Assembly: GCA_037367405.1 (NCBI GenBank)
Contig: JAZKJV010005753.1
Location: forward strand, 1,178,001 to 1,242,000
Direction: 5' to 3'
Source of the DNA: Ottelia alismoides
Taxonomy: Eukaryota; Streptophyta; Magnoliopsida; Alismatales; Hydrocharitaceae
DNA: 64,000 nt
The position numbers and the translations under genes were made by a program. Positions 44,960 to 57,855 of this stretch are shown here, piece by piece (the first letter of the stretch is position 1; each line of letters opens with the position of its first letter). Below the pieces are notes generated by a model, which searched no databases, was not told the DNA's origin, and worked only from the letters and a program-made list of their open reading frames with translations.

Positions 44960-47900
44960 TGATGAGCCGAGAAACCTCGAGAGACTAAGGGAGATAAATA
45001 TCACGGTTCGTTGCGACCTAAATCCCTCAAGTCGGACTCAACAAGAAAATAAGACCACCAAAATGAGAGTAATCAATCAAATGTCGAATAGCGATCTCGC
45101 TATTTTATTTAACTTGATATAGCGACCAGGATTGAACACAAGGAGCACGAATTGGCCGAAGTCCTACGAAGTAGTCTAAAAATCAAATAAAATGAATAAA
45201 ACATTTTTGGTGGATTTTATGAATTTTTAATTTTTTTGTGTTTTTAATTATGAGTAAAATGGAGAAAAAGCCAAGAAGAAGCACACTCAACAAATTATTT
45301 AACACATCAAAATAAATCTAAAAATTGCAATAAAAATATTTTTGGGTTTTATGGGTTTTTAAGTGTTCTTGGTAATTTTCTCAGATTTTTATATTTTTTG
45401 TTGATTTTCTAAAAATGAAATAAGGAGGAAAATTAAGACTACAGTGCTTCCAGCTTTGAAAAGCAATTTAAAAATGGATAATAGCCTATAAAAATATGGA
45501 GACAATTTTATATGAAACTAAAAATAAAATCTAAGCTACAGAAAAAGAAATTGGATTTTTTTTATTTTTTAGTATTTTTAATGATTTTTATAAGGTTTTT
45601 AAGGTTTTTCAATTTTTAGGTGTTTTATAAATCCAAATCAAGTGAAATTTGTACAGAAGCAAGAAGACAGTAAAACAAACAGTATCTAATTTTTTTAGAA
45701 TTTTTAGAGGATTTTTAATATTTTTAGTTGATTTATATTTCAAACAGTAGCAAAAATAAAGGTTTTTTAATTTTTAAAATAGGAAATCAAATAAAAAATG
45801 CTTCAAAAAATTACTAAAATTTTACACAGTGGTAGAGGCCTCATTTCCAAATTTCAGAAGATTTGGAGTTAATTTAGTATTTTATTCAACTAATGGAAGA
45901 GACACAACACACATGGACATAAATCAAAGAAAAATAAGTTCGGAGGGCTTAGATAAAACACGTGCAGAAACTATAAGGGGCTCATTGTAAAATGTGCATA
46001 AATTTCAACACATGTTCCAATTCATTCATGCACAGGGGTATATATGCAAATATCCAAAATAAAACTTCAATCCATAACATTCTTAAACCCTAGGCCCAAC
46101 ACATGCAATTTGCCCAAAATATCATGTGTCGAGGCACGTGCTTCACAACTATAGGGATTAAAATGCAATATCTGAAGACACTAGGGTCCAAAGTGCAATT
46201 ATTCCAAAATGAAACAACTACAACTAATAATTACAAGACTAAACTATAAACACTAAACTAAGGAGGGCCTAAGTTATATTTACCCCTTTATTAGGATACG
46301 ACGGCTGGTAGGGGGTCTTCTGAAGATCGCACGGCTGAGATGCGCTGACACACCTTCAGCGATGAGCGTCCTGGATCTGATCCGCAGATGGATCAAATGG
46401 TGGAGTGCCCCCCTCAGATGGATGGTTGCGATCTAAACGGGCGCGAGGGGGCTAGATCGACGGCTTTGGAGGGTCCTCAATGAACTGAGCGCTGGAGAAC
46501 TTTGCCCGGTCGTGGCACGTGGTGGGGACCTCCTCTGGTGCTGCTGAGGTGGGGAAATCAAAGCTCATGGTCGTTCGCAGCTACTGGGATACTCCGATGA
46601 GGCTGGGAACAATCGAAGCGCTCCGGCAAAGAAGGGAAGTTGGATCTCTTATTCCTGATTCATCGAGCCTCCTGATGAGGCTCTTAATCCTTGGTACCTG
46701 CACAGGAAGCAAGAGGGGTCGAGGGCAAATTGCCTCGACCTGCTAGCGGGCGAAGGGGGTGCGAGGGTGAGGCAGAGCGTGGGTCTCCGGCGAGCGGCGG
46801 TGGAGGAGATCCGAAGTCCAGGTTCCGGGGCGAACCAGGGTGTATGAATGGACGAAGAACATGGAGAGAAGACTCGTGGAGATGATAGGATGGTTGGATA
46901 TATGAATCAATGATCGGATGGTCGGGAATCGACTGTCGAAGGTCGGCATTGCGAAACCTAAAATCTGGAATTCAAGCTAAGCTACTGGCTAAAGAGAGTA
47001 CCTGATGGTCGAGATTATTTTTGGTGGAGGTCAGCAACCCCCCAGGGTCATTGCCTCTTTGGAGCGAAGCCTCCAGAGGCTCGGGTTTTGCCGGTGGAGG
47101 AGCTTGGCGATGATGGTCGTCGGACCTAGGGCTTCGCCTCAAAACACTCACTGCAACACGGTAGCTCACTTGCTGTCGCTTGAGGAGGAAGGTGGAGGTC
47201 ACTGGGGTCAAAGACGGGGGCCAAAGGTGTGGGGAAAGGGGCCGAAGTTCCCGCTTTATAGTGGTGCAGGTCCGATAAGAACAGAGTGAAGCACGCGGAT
47301 CAATGCATGGATACCTAATGAAATGATCGGGCGAGGATCATGTATCATGGAGCAACAATCGGAGCCCAAGGTTTGAGGATATGGGAGGCGGATCACATCT
47401 GGAAAAATCTAAGAAATCGGGTCAAAAACAGATCCGCGGAGATGTGGTCCTGGGGGGGAGTTGACCGAGGGGTCAACGGCTCCATGGATCAATGAGAAAA
47501 TTCCAATCTAAAATTATTTATAAATTCATTTTAAAAAAGTAAATGATTTTATTTAAAAATATTTACAACATAAAAAATGTTAATTATTTTTCAAATTATT
47601 TTTTAGGGATTTTTATTTTTTTTTGAAAAATAAATTAGTGTATACACATGATATATTATTATATACAGGTATAAATACCTCGGGATTTTATATTTTTATT
47701 TTTATTAGTTTATTTTTGTACAATTATCCCTATTTTATAAATTATTTTTTTTCAAAAAAAAAGTTGGGATATAAAATAATTTTTATTTGATTTTTATTGT
47801 GTATTTACAAGGGTGAAATAAATAGGTATATGTACATATATACATGGTACATACAAGGGTGAGAGAGAGAGAATTTATTTTCTTTTTTGTTTTTATTTTT

Positions 47901-48273
47901 CTAATTTTTATAAATATATATACATTATGAGGAAGACATATATATTTTTATATTACAAAAATAAAGGATGTACATGAAGGGAAAATATATGCACAATGGT
48001 GAATGGCCCTATCTCTCTCTACTTGTTTTATTGTGTCGTCAGGCCAATGATTGACCCTCCCTTGGGTTCGAGTCACTCAATATTTATTATAAATATTTCC
48101 CTCTTTTTCATTATTTCTTTATTCCTTTATTTCTGTACAAAACATGCTAATTATTGCTATTTACAAAAGTATACAGTTTGACAAATTATTTTATTCACAA
48201 ATATTTATAAGATGTTTTGCAAAGATTTTTAGCTAAAATAAAGGAATAAAGAGTGATGAATGGGGATTCATCA
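44960..48273 (-). repeat. 3' LTR of A3 (3.3 kb)
   Basis: TGATGAGCCGAG to GGGGATTCATCA on +. Sense order: AT-rich U3 (48273-47520), W-box pair, TATA box, GC-rich block (47250-46280), AT-rich part, conserved end with a degenerate GTGTTCAATCC. The segment 45301-47519, flanked by AAATTATTT on both sides, is exactly what the A1 LTRs lack. Confidence 0.9.
47255..47477 (-). promoter_or_regulatory. W-box pair and TATA box of A3 LTR
   Basis: Inverted GTTGACC and GGTCAAC at 47460-47477 with a 4-bp spacer; TATAAA (47260-47255) about 200 bp downstream in sense, followed by the GC-rich presumed transcribed leader. Confidence 0.6.
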
Positions 48274-48290
48274 CCCCCTATACTTTACTT
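48274..48290 (-). other. polypurine tract of A3
   Basis: In sense AAGTAAAGTATAGGGGG directly before TGATGAATCCCC. Its AAGTATAGGGGG core recurs at the hairpin edges. Confidence 0.88.
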
Positions 48291-49818
48291 TTGCTAGTCC
48301 CTTAGCAAACACTTATTTGAAAAAGAAGTGCAAAAAGAGAACGAAAAAGAAAAAGACGGGAAATCAAGGTTGATTATTAAAGTTTCCTTCATTAAATTGA
48401 AATATGGAGCTCAATCAGAACTTTGGATTATTAATTTGTCGGAACCTTATTTGGACCTAAGATTAAAACTCAACAGCCTCTAAGTTCCACCAATCTATGG
48501 TCAAGACTCCTTAATAAGCCATGTCATAACAAGTTTACATACACAAACTCTAATGACCATGAATCTTTCCTTGTACTGTGTATGTGAAATGTTGCTCCCC
48601 ATCTCAGAAATGACAAAGAAACAACCTCCCTCAACAAGGTAACTCTAATGCCTCAGTCCATCAACTCTTTCCTCGAGGAGCAGGGTATTCCCTTATAAGT
48701 TCTAGTACAACCGGCTCAAGAAGAGGGGGAAGAAGAGAATGGACCATGATCAGTGTAGCCATGTATCACTGGTAGCTCTAACCAGTGTAGTTAAGTCTCC
48801 CGTTGCAAGCTTCATGAGATGGTCATGTGTAACATAAGCTTTGCTTTATTTGGCTATATACACTCCAGCGGGATTATCATTTTCTATCAAACCCACCACT
48901 TTTTTAGAGTTTTTTCTTTCTTTGCACATTTTTTTTGATGTGCATATGTATAATATATCTACATGGTGCAGCATATATATATAAGGAGTTTTTCCTCTTG
49001 AGCCAGTAGACTATCCCTCTTTTGAAGCTTTATTGCAACCCACAACTCCTGTCTTTAGACTTCATCACCACCAGACCAAGTTGAGACGCACTTCCTTCAC
49101 TATAAGAAGAAGAGAGGTTCCGCCTAGAAGTACAACCCTCATATGCTACCCCAAGCCAAAGGAAACTGCCTCCTCACAACCTCATCTGTGGAAAGCTAAG
49201 TGTAGAGTGCTGGTGCAAGTAAATCCATTGTCTCTAAGAGTTATGTGTGCGTTGTTAAGTGCTCTACTTAGGCTCATCAAGATGACATATGCTCATAGCC
49301 TAGTGGAATCAAAGAATTAAGTCCCAATGGACCTGAAAAGTCTTAATCCTTAGACCTATAAGGTTCCTCTTAGAATTAGATGTATTAAGGTCTTAACCAA
49401 GCTCCTTTTTCCATGAATATATGCATGAATGCGAAGTTTTGCAAAATATTTACAAAAAATTACACAAGTTTTTTTTGGAAGATTTTTTTTGTTTTTCAAA
49501 CATTTTACAAAAATTTTGTACTATATACATAATTTTGATATCAATATATTTACAAACTAATTACACGAATCATTTTTACAATCATTTGTACACAAAAAAA
49601 ATTGTATAAATAGCTATGTATGTGCAAGAAGAATTTTATGTACAAGGATTTTTTTATTTTTATGGTTTTTTAGCCAATTTATTTATTGACACACACACAA
49701 AGTACGAGTTATGGATAAAGTATATATGAAATATATACGACACCCCTCTATATTTAGCTCGAACGATGTCCTCAGAGTCAAGAGCGATGAAGAAGAAATA
49801 ACTCGTGCTTAGTATAGG
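48291..49818 (-). other. A3 3' region, left part
   Basis: Parallels 20546-22210 of A1. No ORF in sense. Contains the unpaired PPT-like copy at 49744-49760. Interrupted by S1 after the target bases atagg (49814-49818). Confidence 0.75.
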
Positions 49819-52800
49819 TGTTTAACTGAGAAAATCGAGCGACCGTACGGTTTCACAAGGCGAAACCGCAGTCGATGCGGTGACTGCTCAAAAATACGGG
49901 TTAAAAAAACAATTAACCCACGACAATCAAGTAAAGCAGTGAAAGTGTGTGGAGTTAAAATTTATTATAACTCTACAACAAGATGTGTATAGGTGCAAGT
50001 ATGTGTAGAGGTCGAACACAGGGAGCAGACAGGATAGATCGGTGCAAAATTGCTCAAAAGTGTGCGGATGTGATCAAATATCTACTATGCTATTTTTTAT
50101 GGGTTTTTGATTTTATATTTTTTTATTTATATTTTATTTTTGTGTTTTGATTTTTAATTTTATGATTTTTTATTTTCTTTTTATAGTTTATATTTTTGTA
50201 CATTATTTTTCAATAATAGAATATATACACAATGTAATAAAAAGGAAGATAAGGTATTTATAAAAACAAGTAAAAATAAGTAAATTTCAGGAAATAAAAT
50301 GTTTTTGGTCTTTTTATATATTTTTTTACCATTTTTGTGTTTTTGGGGAATTTTCAGAATATTTTTGGTATTTTTGAATGTCAAAATACAAGAAAACAAT
50401 GAATATCAATGCTGGCCGAAATCAAAATGGGAATGGAAAATAGCAAACATCAACAAAATGATCCCAAATTAATTTTAAATTAAACATAACAGAATAAAGA
50501 AAATTCAGGAAGAGAAAACACAATTTTTAGATTTTTTATGAATTTTATATATTTTTTGAATGTTTTTAGAGTTTTATAATTTTTAGGAGTTTTCTTTTAT
50601 AATTTTTAGTGATTTTTGGACTGGAGATAGAACACAATAAGATAAGAAAAATATATTTTTTTGGGAATTTTCTGATGTGTTTTTCTATTTTTTTGGCATT
50701 TTATGATGCAAACAGTGTTGAAAATGAGTATTTTTGATTTTTTATAAATATTAAAATGCAATAATTATGAAAAATACAAATATGGCGAGATACTATAATG
50801 CAGCAGGAGCTTAACTCTATTTTTTGAGAGTTTTTTGAATTAAAATGAGGTACCAAATAAATAAGATAAGAACGCAAAAATTCTAAGCCAAGTAGGGACT
50901 ATATTGCAAATAGACAAAATTCCAGGGGCTTGCAGGCAATTTTCACACAAAAATTATAACTTAAACAAAATAATTCTGGACGAGATGACAATAGCAAAAG
51001 GCGCAAGCCCTTCCGCTCAAAATACCCACCCAAGCACGTGCGATGCACGCGCTTAGGAAGGGCTAAAATGGAATACTTCAAAAATGCGAGGGGCCTGAAT
51101 GTAATATTCCCACAAAGTAATTAACTAATTAACGGAGTTTAAGGGCCAATGACAAAACACTAAAGCATCGGGGTTATCCCTGCAAAAATTCCAAGCACCA
51201 CGTGCGTTGGCACGTGGCCGGCAAGGGTCAATCCATAATATTACAAAAATAGGGGGGTGCAGGTCGCAATTTGCACAACGATTTAAAATAGCCCCAGAAA
51301 GTTGAATATTAAAAAACAAATACGCAAAATGAGAGGGTAATACTGCAAAATTACCACGAACGGACGCTGGCGGACGGCGGATGGAGATGTACTTGAGACA
51401 TGTGTCAGCGCCAGTGGTGACCTTACCCCTTCGTTTTAACGGCCTGGATTAGAACTGGGATGATGATCTGACGGCACTGGTGCACCAAATCCGACGTCTC
51501 CTGTGCTTCATGAAGAACTTGGCCAAGATCAACGGCCTTGGAGATGCCCGGAAGAACACGATGAACTCGCCCCTTTGGCAAATTTGATTCGAGTTCAAAT
51601 CTCCACTCTGAACACCTGGAAGCTCGTCGATGGTTCCTGCTTGCTCCCGTCGTGATTCCTCAACGGAGAAGCCTCGCAAAATGGCCAGGCGCCACCAGAG
51701 GTGGTCCGGCGACGTGCTGCACCTGGGCTTCCTCCCAACCTTCGAAAACCTCGTGCAAATACGTGTTTTCTAGTTGTTTCCTGCAGGGAAAAGATTAGCA
51801 CAAAATACGGACCTCAAGAGAGGTCCTGGAGGTGAATTGGATGTGGGGGTTGCTAGGTGGAGTGCGGCGGAGGGATGGAAAATGGTGGCTCGCCGGCGTG
51901 AACTCCGACGATGGGTGAATGAAGAGATCGAAACGCAATAAACACGGATAAAAGGAGCATAATAAACGTACAACCTACAACATGGAAAAGACAAAGGAAA
52001 ACGGAATAAAAACTACCTCGATTAGTTGAGAAACCAAGAGGAAGGACCTCACGGCGGCGCAGCCGCCGGAGATGAATGGAACCGCCCCCAACTTCGCTCA
52101 AATCCGCCACAAAAAGGAGTGGGGAGGAGGTTGTCACCCTCCTCAATCCACTGCACTCGATAGGTGGAGGAGAACTTGGTCAAAAAGGGTTAAAAGGAGC
52201 AATGGGAGGTTTGGGTGACTTTTGAAAGTGTGGTCGAGTAGGCTCAAAGATCGAAGTGCCAGAGGCACTGTGATGATCCACAGCCCAAGAAATCACTTGG
52301 GCGTGATTCACCACAGAACGAGGGCGAAATGTCAAGAAGGCGCCATCATGAACGGTGTAAGGTGCACCCTCCAAAAAGGGGAAAACCAAGAAAACTCGTT
52401 TCTGACAAAAGCCAGACCTCGGTCAGAGAGTTGACCGAGGTCAACCAAGGAAGAAATCTGGTTGGTCCACGTGGACCAACCACAAAAAACCTTGGAAAAA
52501 ATGATTTGTTAATTCGATTTAAAATAGGAGATGATTTTATTAATTTTTAGTTATAAAATAAAAAATGTTTATTATTTTATAAATTATTTTATGGTCATTT
52601 TTATTTATTTTTATGATGTGTATAATTACAAGTTACCATTTATACCCCTTATAGGTATTTATATTTATATATTTAAGTATTTTATTTTTATTTTGTTTAT
52701 TTAATTTATTTATTTTTTTGGATTATTTTATAAAATTATAAAATACTTTTATACATGTAATTATATTTTTATTTTATTTTTCTGAAATGTTTTGTACATT

Positions 52801-53636
52801 TAATAAAATAGAACTATGAATTCTGTAGGTATATTTATAGGTATTATACCTATGTATTATATACAGGTATTTTTATTTTGTATTTTATTTGTTTTTTATT
52901 CTGATTTTAATATACAAGTATATTATAAGTAATATTTACATAATTATAAAATATAAAATTATAAAAATAATGAATAAAGAATAAACTGAATATTTTAATT
53001 TGTACAAGTATACTACAAGGGTCCAAAACTCAACTTTCAAACCGTAACTCCGAAAAATATGAAACCACCTCCATTAAATAGATTATTTTATGCTATATAC
53101 AATTAAAGTGAGTTTGGTACATTTCGAGTTTTTATTTGCAAGATACAAGTCTGGAAAGTTGGAGTTCTGGAATTTTATTCAGACCATAACTTTTTATCCG
53201 TACATTATTTTCGTGTGAAATCAATTTTGTATTTTTCTTTGTTTCATTATTTACAACTTTTATGTAAAAAGTTTCTTTATTTGAGGTATAAAAAGTGGAA
53301 CCAAAAATAGGTCCCAAAATAAATAAAGAATGAATTGAATAAGAGGTCTTTTCATTGTATTTTGACCCTTATCTCCCCCTACTTTATTCATTGTCGACCT
53401 ATTCATCAAGATGCGTAGGTCTCGGGGTTCCGGGTTATAAAATATTTGCAATATTTTATTCTTTTTCTTTTCTTTTCTTTATTCTATAATTTTGTCTTTA
53501 AAAACCGCATTTTATACAATATTTACACAATGATGCATGAATGCTAAAATGCCTAAATTAAGCCTATTTACATGCATTTACTAGGGTTTTTAAGGCCAAA
53601 ATGATAGAATAAAGATGATGAAATGCAGATTCATCA
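49819..53636 (-). mobile_element. solo LTR S1 of a related Athila-like family
   Basis: 3818 bp with TG...CA ends (TGTTTAACTGAG and GCAGATTCATCA on +) and target duplication ATAGG (49814-49818, 53637-53641); fusing the flanks restores the A1-type reading agtatagggaagtg. Parts parallel the A3 LTR: a conserved end with GTGTTCGACC (50014-50030), a GC-rich block (51360-52480) and an AT-rich U3 side. No interior or PBS, so it is a recombination product of a full element. The small ORFs look fortuitous. Confidence 0.88.
52430..52445 (-). promoter_or_regulatory. W-box palindrome in S1
   Basis: GTTGACCGAGGTCAAC, identical to 25675-25690 though the LTRs around it differ strongly. No clear TATA box was found at the expected distance. 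Confidence 0.55.
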
Positions 53637-53712
53637 ATAGGGAAGTGAAAAGAAATGGTATACATGCAAAAACGAATCAAAGAATAGAATGAAGATGACT
53701 CGGTGTTTCCCC

Positions 53713-53918
53713 CTATACTTAGGATCAAGTAATCCTAAGTATAGTAGGTTATATATGAAGGGAAATCCGAGTGGAAGGATGTACAGGGTCTACCCCCCTT
53801 ATACTTAGGGTAAAATATCTCGAAGTATAAGCAACAAAACAAAGGTAGAAAGAATAAATAGAATATCTGAAATTCCTACACCACCCTATACTTAGTGTAA
53901 AGTACACCCTAAGTATAG
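53713..53918 (-). repeat. three-hairpin array with PPT-like edges (A3)
   Basis: Hairpins at 53713-53744 (loop TCAAGTAA, perfect stem), 53799-53830 (decayed stem) and 53886-53918. Spacing of about 87 bp as in A1. Confidence 0.88.
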
Positions 53919-54099
53919 TATAATCATAAGATGAAGAAGGGGTATGGGACTAAAGAAAAGAGTGATATGGACAACTGGATCTATACAGGTCAGAAGAACG
54001 GTGATAATCAGGCGTGAGATGCAATAGATGTGATATATCAAGAGACGACATCTCACGCAAAATGAATCGGGGCAACGTCAACAACCCAGGGCTCATAAT

Positions 54100-55450
54100 C
54101 TAGATATGGCTTGATCCGCTAACCATTAACACGAAAGGTAGCATCAGAAGACAACTCAGATATATCAATACTCCCATTGTGATGTACCTTTCGGACCAGA
54201 TAGGCTCCCTTCCATTTCCTCAGTAGCTTCCCTGGAAATAAACGAAGCCTAGCATCAAATAACTATACTCTTTGTCCTGGCTCAAACTCTTGTGGTTGAT
54301 ATGAGAATCATGCCACTCCTTCACTCTCTCCTTATACTGTAGGCTGCTCGAAAAGGCTGTATCACGAAGCTTCTCCAGCGCTGCTAACTCTGCCCTCCTC
54401 TGATCTCCTATACTCACTGGATCCAAAAGTATATCTGTGACTGCCAAAGTGACCTATGTCTCATCTCAACAGGTAAATGGTAGGGATTACTATAAACGAG
54501 GCGAAAGGGAGATGTACCCAAAGGCGTCTTGAAGGGCGTCCGATATGCCCACAAGACCGAGTCCAAAAGCTGTGACCAATCCTTTCGGTCAGGGTAGACG
54601 ACCTTCTGCAATATAGTCTTGATCTCCCTGTTCGACACTTCAGCAAGACCATTGGTCTGAGGGTGATATGGTGTGGCTACTCGATGGTCTATGTTGAACT
54701 CGCTAGCAAGTGCCTTTACCTTGTTGTTGACGAAATGAGACCCCCCATCAGAAATCAACACTCGAGGTACCCCGAACCATGAAATGATATTCCTCCTCAA
54801 AAATCGAAAAATAGTCCTAGCATATGCGGTTCTGGCGGGGATAGCCTCAACCCAATGACTCACATAATCAACGGTCAACAGAATGTACTCGAATCCCTGA
54901 CTAATAGGGAATGGACCCATGAAATCGATGCCCCATGCATCACAAACCTCACAGAAGTGTATGGGTTGCATCGGCATCATATCACTTTGTCCACAAGTGC
55001 CCATCTTCTGACATTCAGTACACCTCTTCACGAACTCATCAGAGTCCTTGAAGAGAGTAGGCCACCATAGGCCGGATTGGAGCATTTTCTGTGCCGTTCT
55101 CCTCCCAAAGTGATGTCCTCCTGCCTCAAGCTTGTAGCAGTAAGTGAGGACGCTATGGTGCTCCTCTTGAGGAATGCACCGACGTCAGATGCTATCCTCT
55201 CCTTCATGATAAAGGATGGGATCCTCCCAGTGGTAAAACTTGGCCTTCGGGAGAAAGGTCTCAATTTTCTTCATGGGCCAATCTTGTGGAACTTTCTTGG
55301 CGACAAGATATTTCACAATATCAGTGTACCAGGGGAGAGAGACAATAGCAAGGACCGCCTCATCTGGGAAGGTCTCACATATAGGCTCAATCTGCTCAGA
55401 ATTCCTCAAGATACTCCAATCGGGAGAGATGATCCGCCACCACATTCTTG
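54100..55450 (-). pseudogene. A3 integrase
   Basis: From 55445: linker and zinc finger (HHSVLTYCYKLEAGGHHF, then RCTECQKMGTCG near 55010); the catalytic core is open over 55085-54414 (223 codons) with WGIDFMGPFP, LISDGGSHF and NGLAEVSNREIK, all three catalytic acids present. Then DSVLWAYRTPFKTPLGTSPF, and after a frameshift near 54430 the C-terminal domain (QRRAELAALEKLRDTAFSSS, HDSHINHK) and, in a third frame, LFPGKLLRKWKGAYLVRKV to about 54160. A stop at 55185 separates linker and finger. Athila-type wording. Confidence 0.9.
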
Positions 55451-55485
55451 ACTCCAGGCTTATCCTTAATCTCTATGTCAAACTC

Positions 55486-56735
55486 CTAGAGTAGAAGGAT
55501 CCATCTGGTCAATTTATCTTTGGCATCCTTGTTTGCCATGAGGTACCTGATGGCGGTATGATCAGTATAGATGGTCACTCTAGATCCATTGATGTAAGAT
55601 CTGAACATATCTAGGGCGAAAACTACGGCTAGCATCTCCTTCTCAGTGACGGTGTAGTTCCGTTGAGAGGCATCCAAAGTCCGGCTAGTGTAGTGAATAG
55701 CAAAGGGGACTCAATCCCTCCTCGGTCCCAACACGGCACCCACGGTAAAATTCGAGGCATCCGTCATGATCTCGAATGGGAGAGACCAATCAGGCGGCTG
55801 GAGAATAGGAACCTCTACAAGATGACTCTTGAGAGTCTCAAATGATGCTAGACACTTACACTTATCATCAACAAGGAACTCGGTGTCTTCCGTCAGCAGA
55901 TCAGTAAACGGTGGGGCAATCCTGCTGAAATCATGAATGAAGCGCCAATAGAAACTGACGTGCCCAAGAAAAGACCGTAATTGTCGCAAGTTATACGGTG
56001 GATCGAGTAATCTAATGACATCCACCTTGGCCGGATCAACCTCCATGCCCTATTGGAGATGATATGACCAAGCACCGTCCCTTGAGTCACCATGAAGTGA
56101 CTCTTCTCCCATGACAACACAAGGTAAACCTCTATGCATCGATGAAGGACGCGGTCTAGGCAACTAAGACAAGAATCAAATCCGTCGCTGTAGACCGAAA
56201 AATCATCCATGAAGACCTCCAAGCACTCCCCCACCATGTCCGAAAAGATGGACATCATGCATCTTTGGAATGTCACCGGAGCGTTGCACAATCCAAATGG
56301 CATGCATCTGAAAGCATATGTCCCAAAGGGACATGTGAAGGTGGTCTTGTCTTGGTCCTCGGGCGCAATGGCCACCTGATTATATCCGGAGTACCCGTCC
56401 AAGAAACAGTAATGGCTCTTCCCTACCAGCCTCTCTATAATCTGATCAATAAAAGGCAGAGGGAAATGGTCCTTCTTGGTGGCCTGATTCAATCATCTGT
56501 AGTCCACACAGACCTGCCAAAAAGTGGGTACCCGAGTAGCGATCTCCTCTCCAGACTCACTAACAACTGTGGTGATGCCCGTCTTCTTGTGCACCACATG
56601 TAACGGACTGACCCATTTGGAGTCGGAGATGGGGCAGATAAAATCGGCGCTCCACCATTTTGAGATCTCCTTCATGACAACATCTCGTAGATTCGGGTTC
56701 AGCCTCCGCTGGAACTCACGCGACAGCTTTGCATC
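55486..56735 (-). pseudogene. A3 reverse transcriptase and RNase H
   Basis: RT 56675-55893 in two open stretches split by one stop (56493): VSPLHVVHKKTG, FPLPFIDQIIERLVGKSHYC, FRCMPFGLCNAPVTFQRC and the active site VFMDDFSVYSDGF. A frameshift near 56046 leads to RQLRSFLGHVSFYWRFIHDF. RNase H: TDASNFTVGAVLG (Asp), TEKEMLAVVFALDMF (Glu) and VTIYTDHTAIRYL (Asp), all catalytic acids kept, with one stop between (55711). Ends at 55486. Confidence 0.92.
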
Positions 56736-57583
56736 CTACTCGAGATAGATATGGTGGGACCATCGGGCCAGACTTATCCCCAAAAGATCGGCTACACTCC
56801 ATCCTATTGCCTTGAGGTTCTTTTCAAGAACCCCCATCAGGCGAGATTCCTGCTCTCTAGTCAAATCTATCGCGATAATGACTGGGTACATCTCATGCTC
56901 TCCCGCAAGGAATCTATACTTCAGCGATGATGGTAGCGGCTTCAGGTCTGGACAACATGGTGCAGGTGGATCTGGCCTCTGAAATGTCTGAGTGAACGGG
57001 GCCAAATCTGCTTGGGAGAATGAGAACTCTCGCTGGCAATCTGAATCTGGCAAAGGCTGCTTTGCTGGTGTGTCTCTTATCTGCATGGGATCAGCCTCCT
57101 CCCTAGCTGTAGGCTCAGTGGAAGTCAGACACGGTATCAAATCACCAAACTCTGCCCAATCTATATTTGACTTTGAGGGATCTGTATCAGAATCATAAAT
57201 AAAATCTGCCTCACGATCGGGAACCGACTCTGCTACCTGAGATGTATCCTGGACCAGGAATGCGCTCTCCAAGCTCTCCTCTGCTAGCATCTCTGCATTA
57301 GCGAACTCTGAATGTGAGACGATGTCTTGTGCTACTGGGTCTGCTGAAACTGCATCATCATCTGTAATCACAAAATCATAGTCCAGGTGGATGTCTCGCC
57401 CTGCCTCAGTCGTATGCTCTAAATCGGAATGCGACTCTGAGTAAGAGGAATCTCTGGCTCTAGTCTCTTCGACCGTCTCTATTTGTATACTCTTGCCCTC
57501 GATGCAAAAGTACACCTTTGCGCTATAATGGTCGTACATTGCCTTGGTTGTGGCCAAGAATGGGCGTCTTAAAATGATGGGGG
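56736..57583 (-). pseudogene. A3 protease end and protease-RT spacer
   Basis: Enters from S2 and reads PIILRRPFLATTKAMYDHYS (end of protease), an acidic spacer (DFVITDDDAVSADP, YDSDTDPSKSNIDWAEFGDL), then LAGEHEMYPVIIAIDLTREQ and the run-up to RT. Open to 56736, where a stop precedes the RT N-terminus. Confidence 0.85.
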
Positions 57584-57775
57584 TCGTTGGACATACGAGC
57601 CCACGGCGGGCCATTATGCAATAAATGTTATTGCGAATATCATTCCCTGATTTGAAATGAATAAATTGCATAATAGGTCCCTTAGTACAATTAGGGTTAT
57701 GTACCATGGCCATCTTAATGATCATACAAATGTTGATTCAATTATTGAATCATAGAGGCTGGTGCTTAGATGAAT

Positions 57776-57855
57776 ATATAATGAGTTAGATTGAGGACTC
57801 ATCAAGCACCGTCAAATGATTGTTAAGAGATGATCTCCAGCCTCAGTAGGAGATG
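57776..57855 (+). repeat. 80-bp duplication flanking an insertion
   Basis: LTR bases from atataatgag to ggagatg occur here and again at 60314-60393, both 80 bp, about six to seven differences. The intervening 57856-60313 is foreign. Confidence 0.85.
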
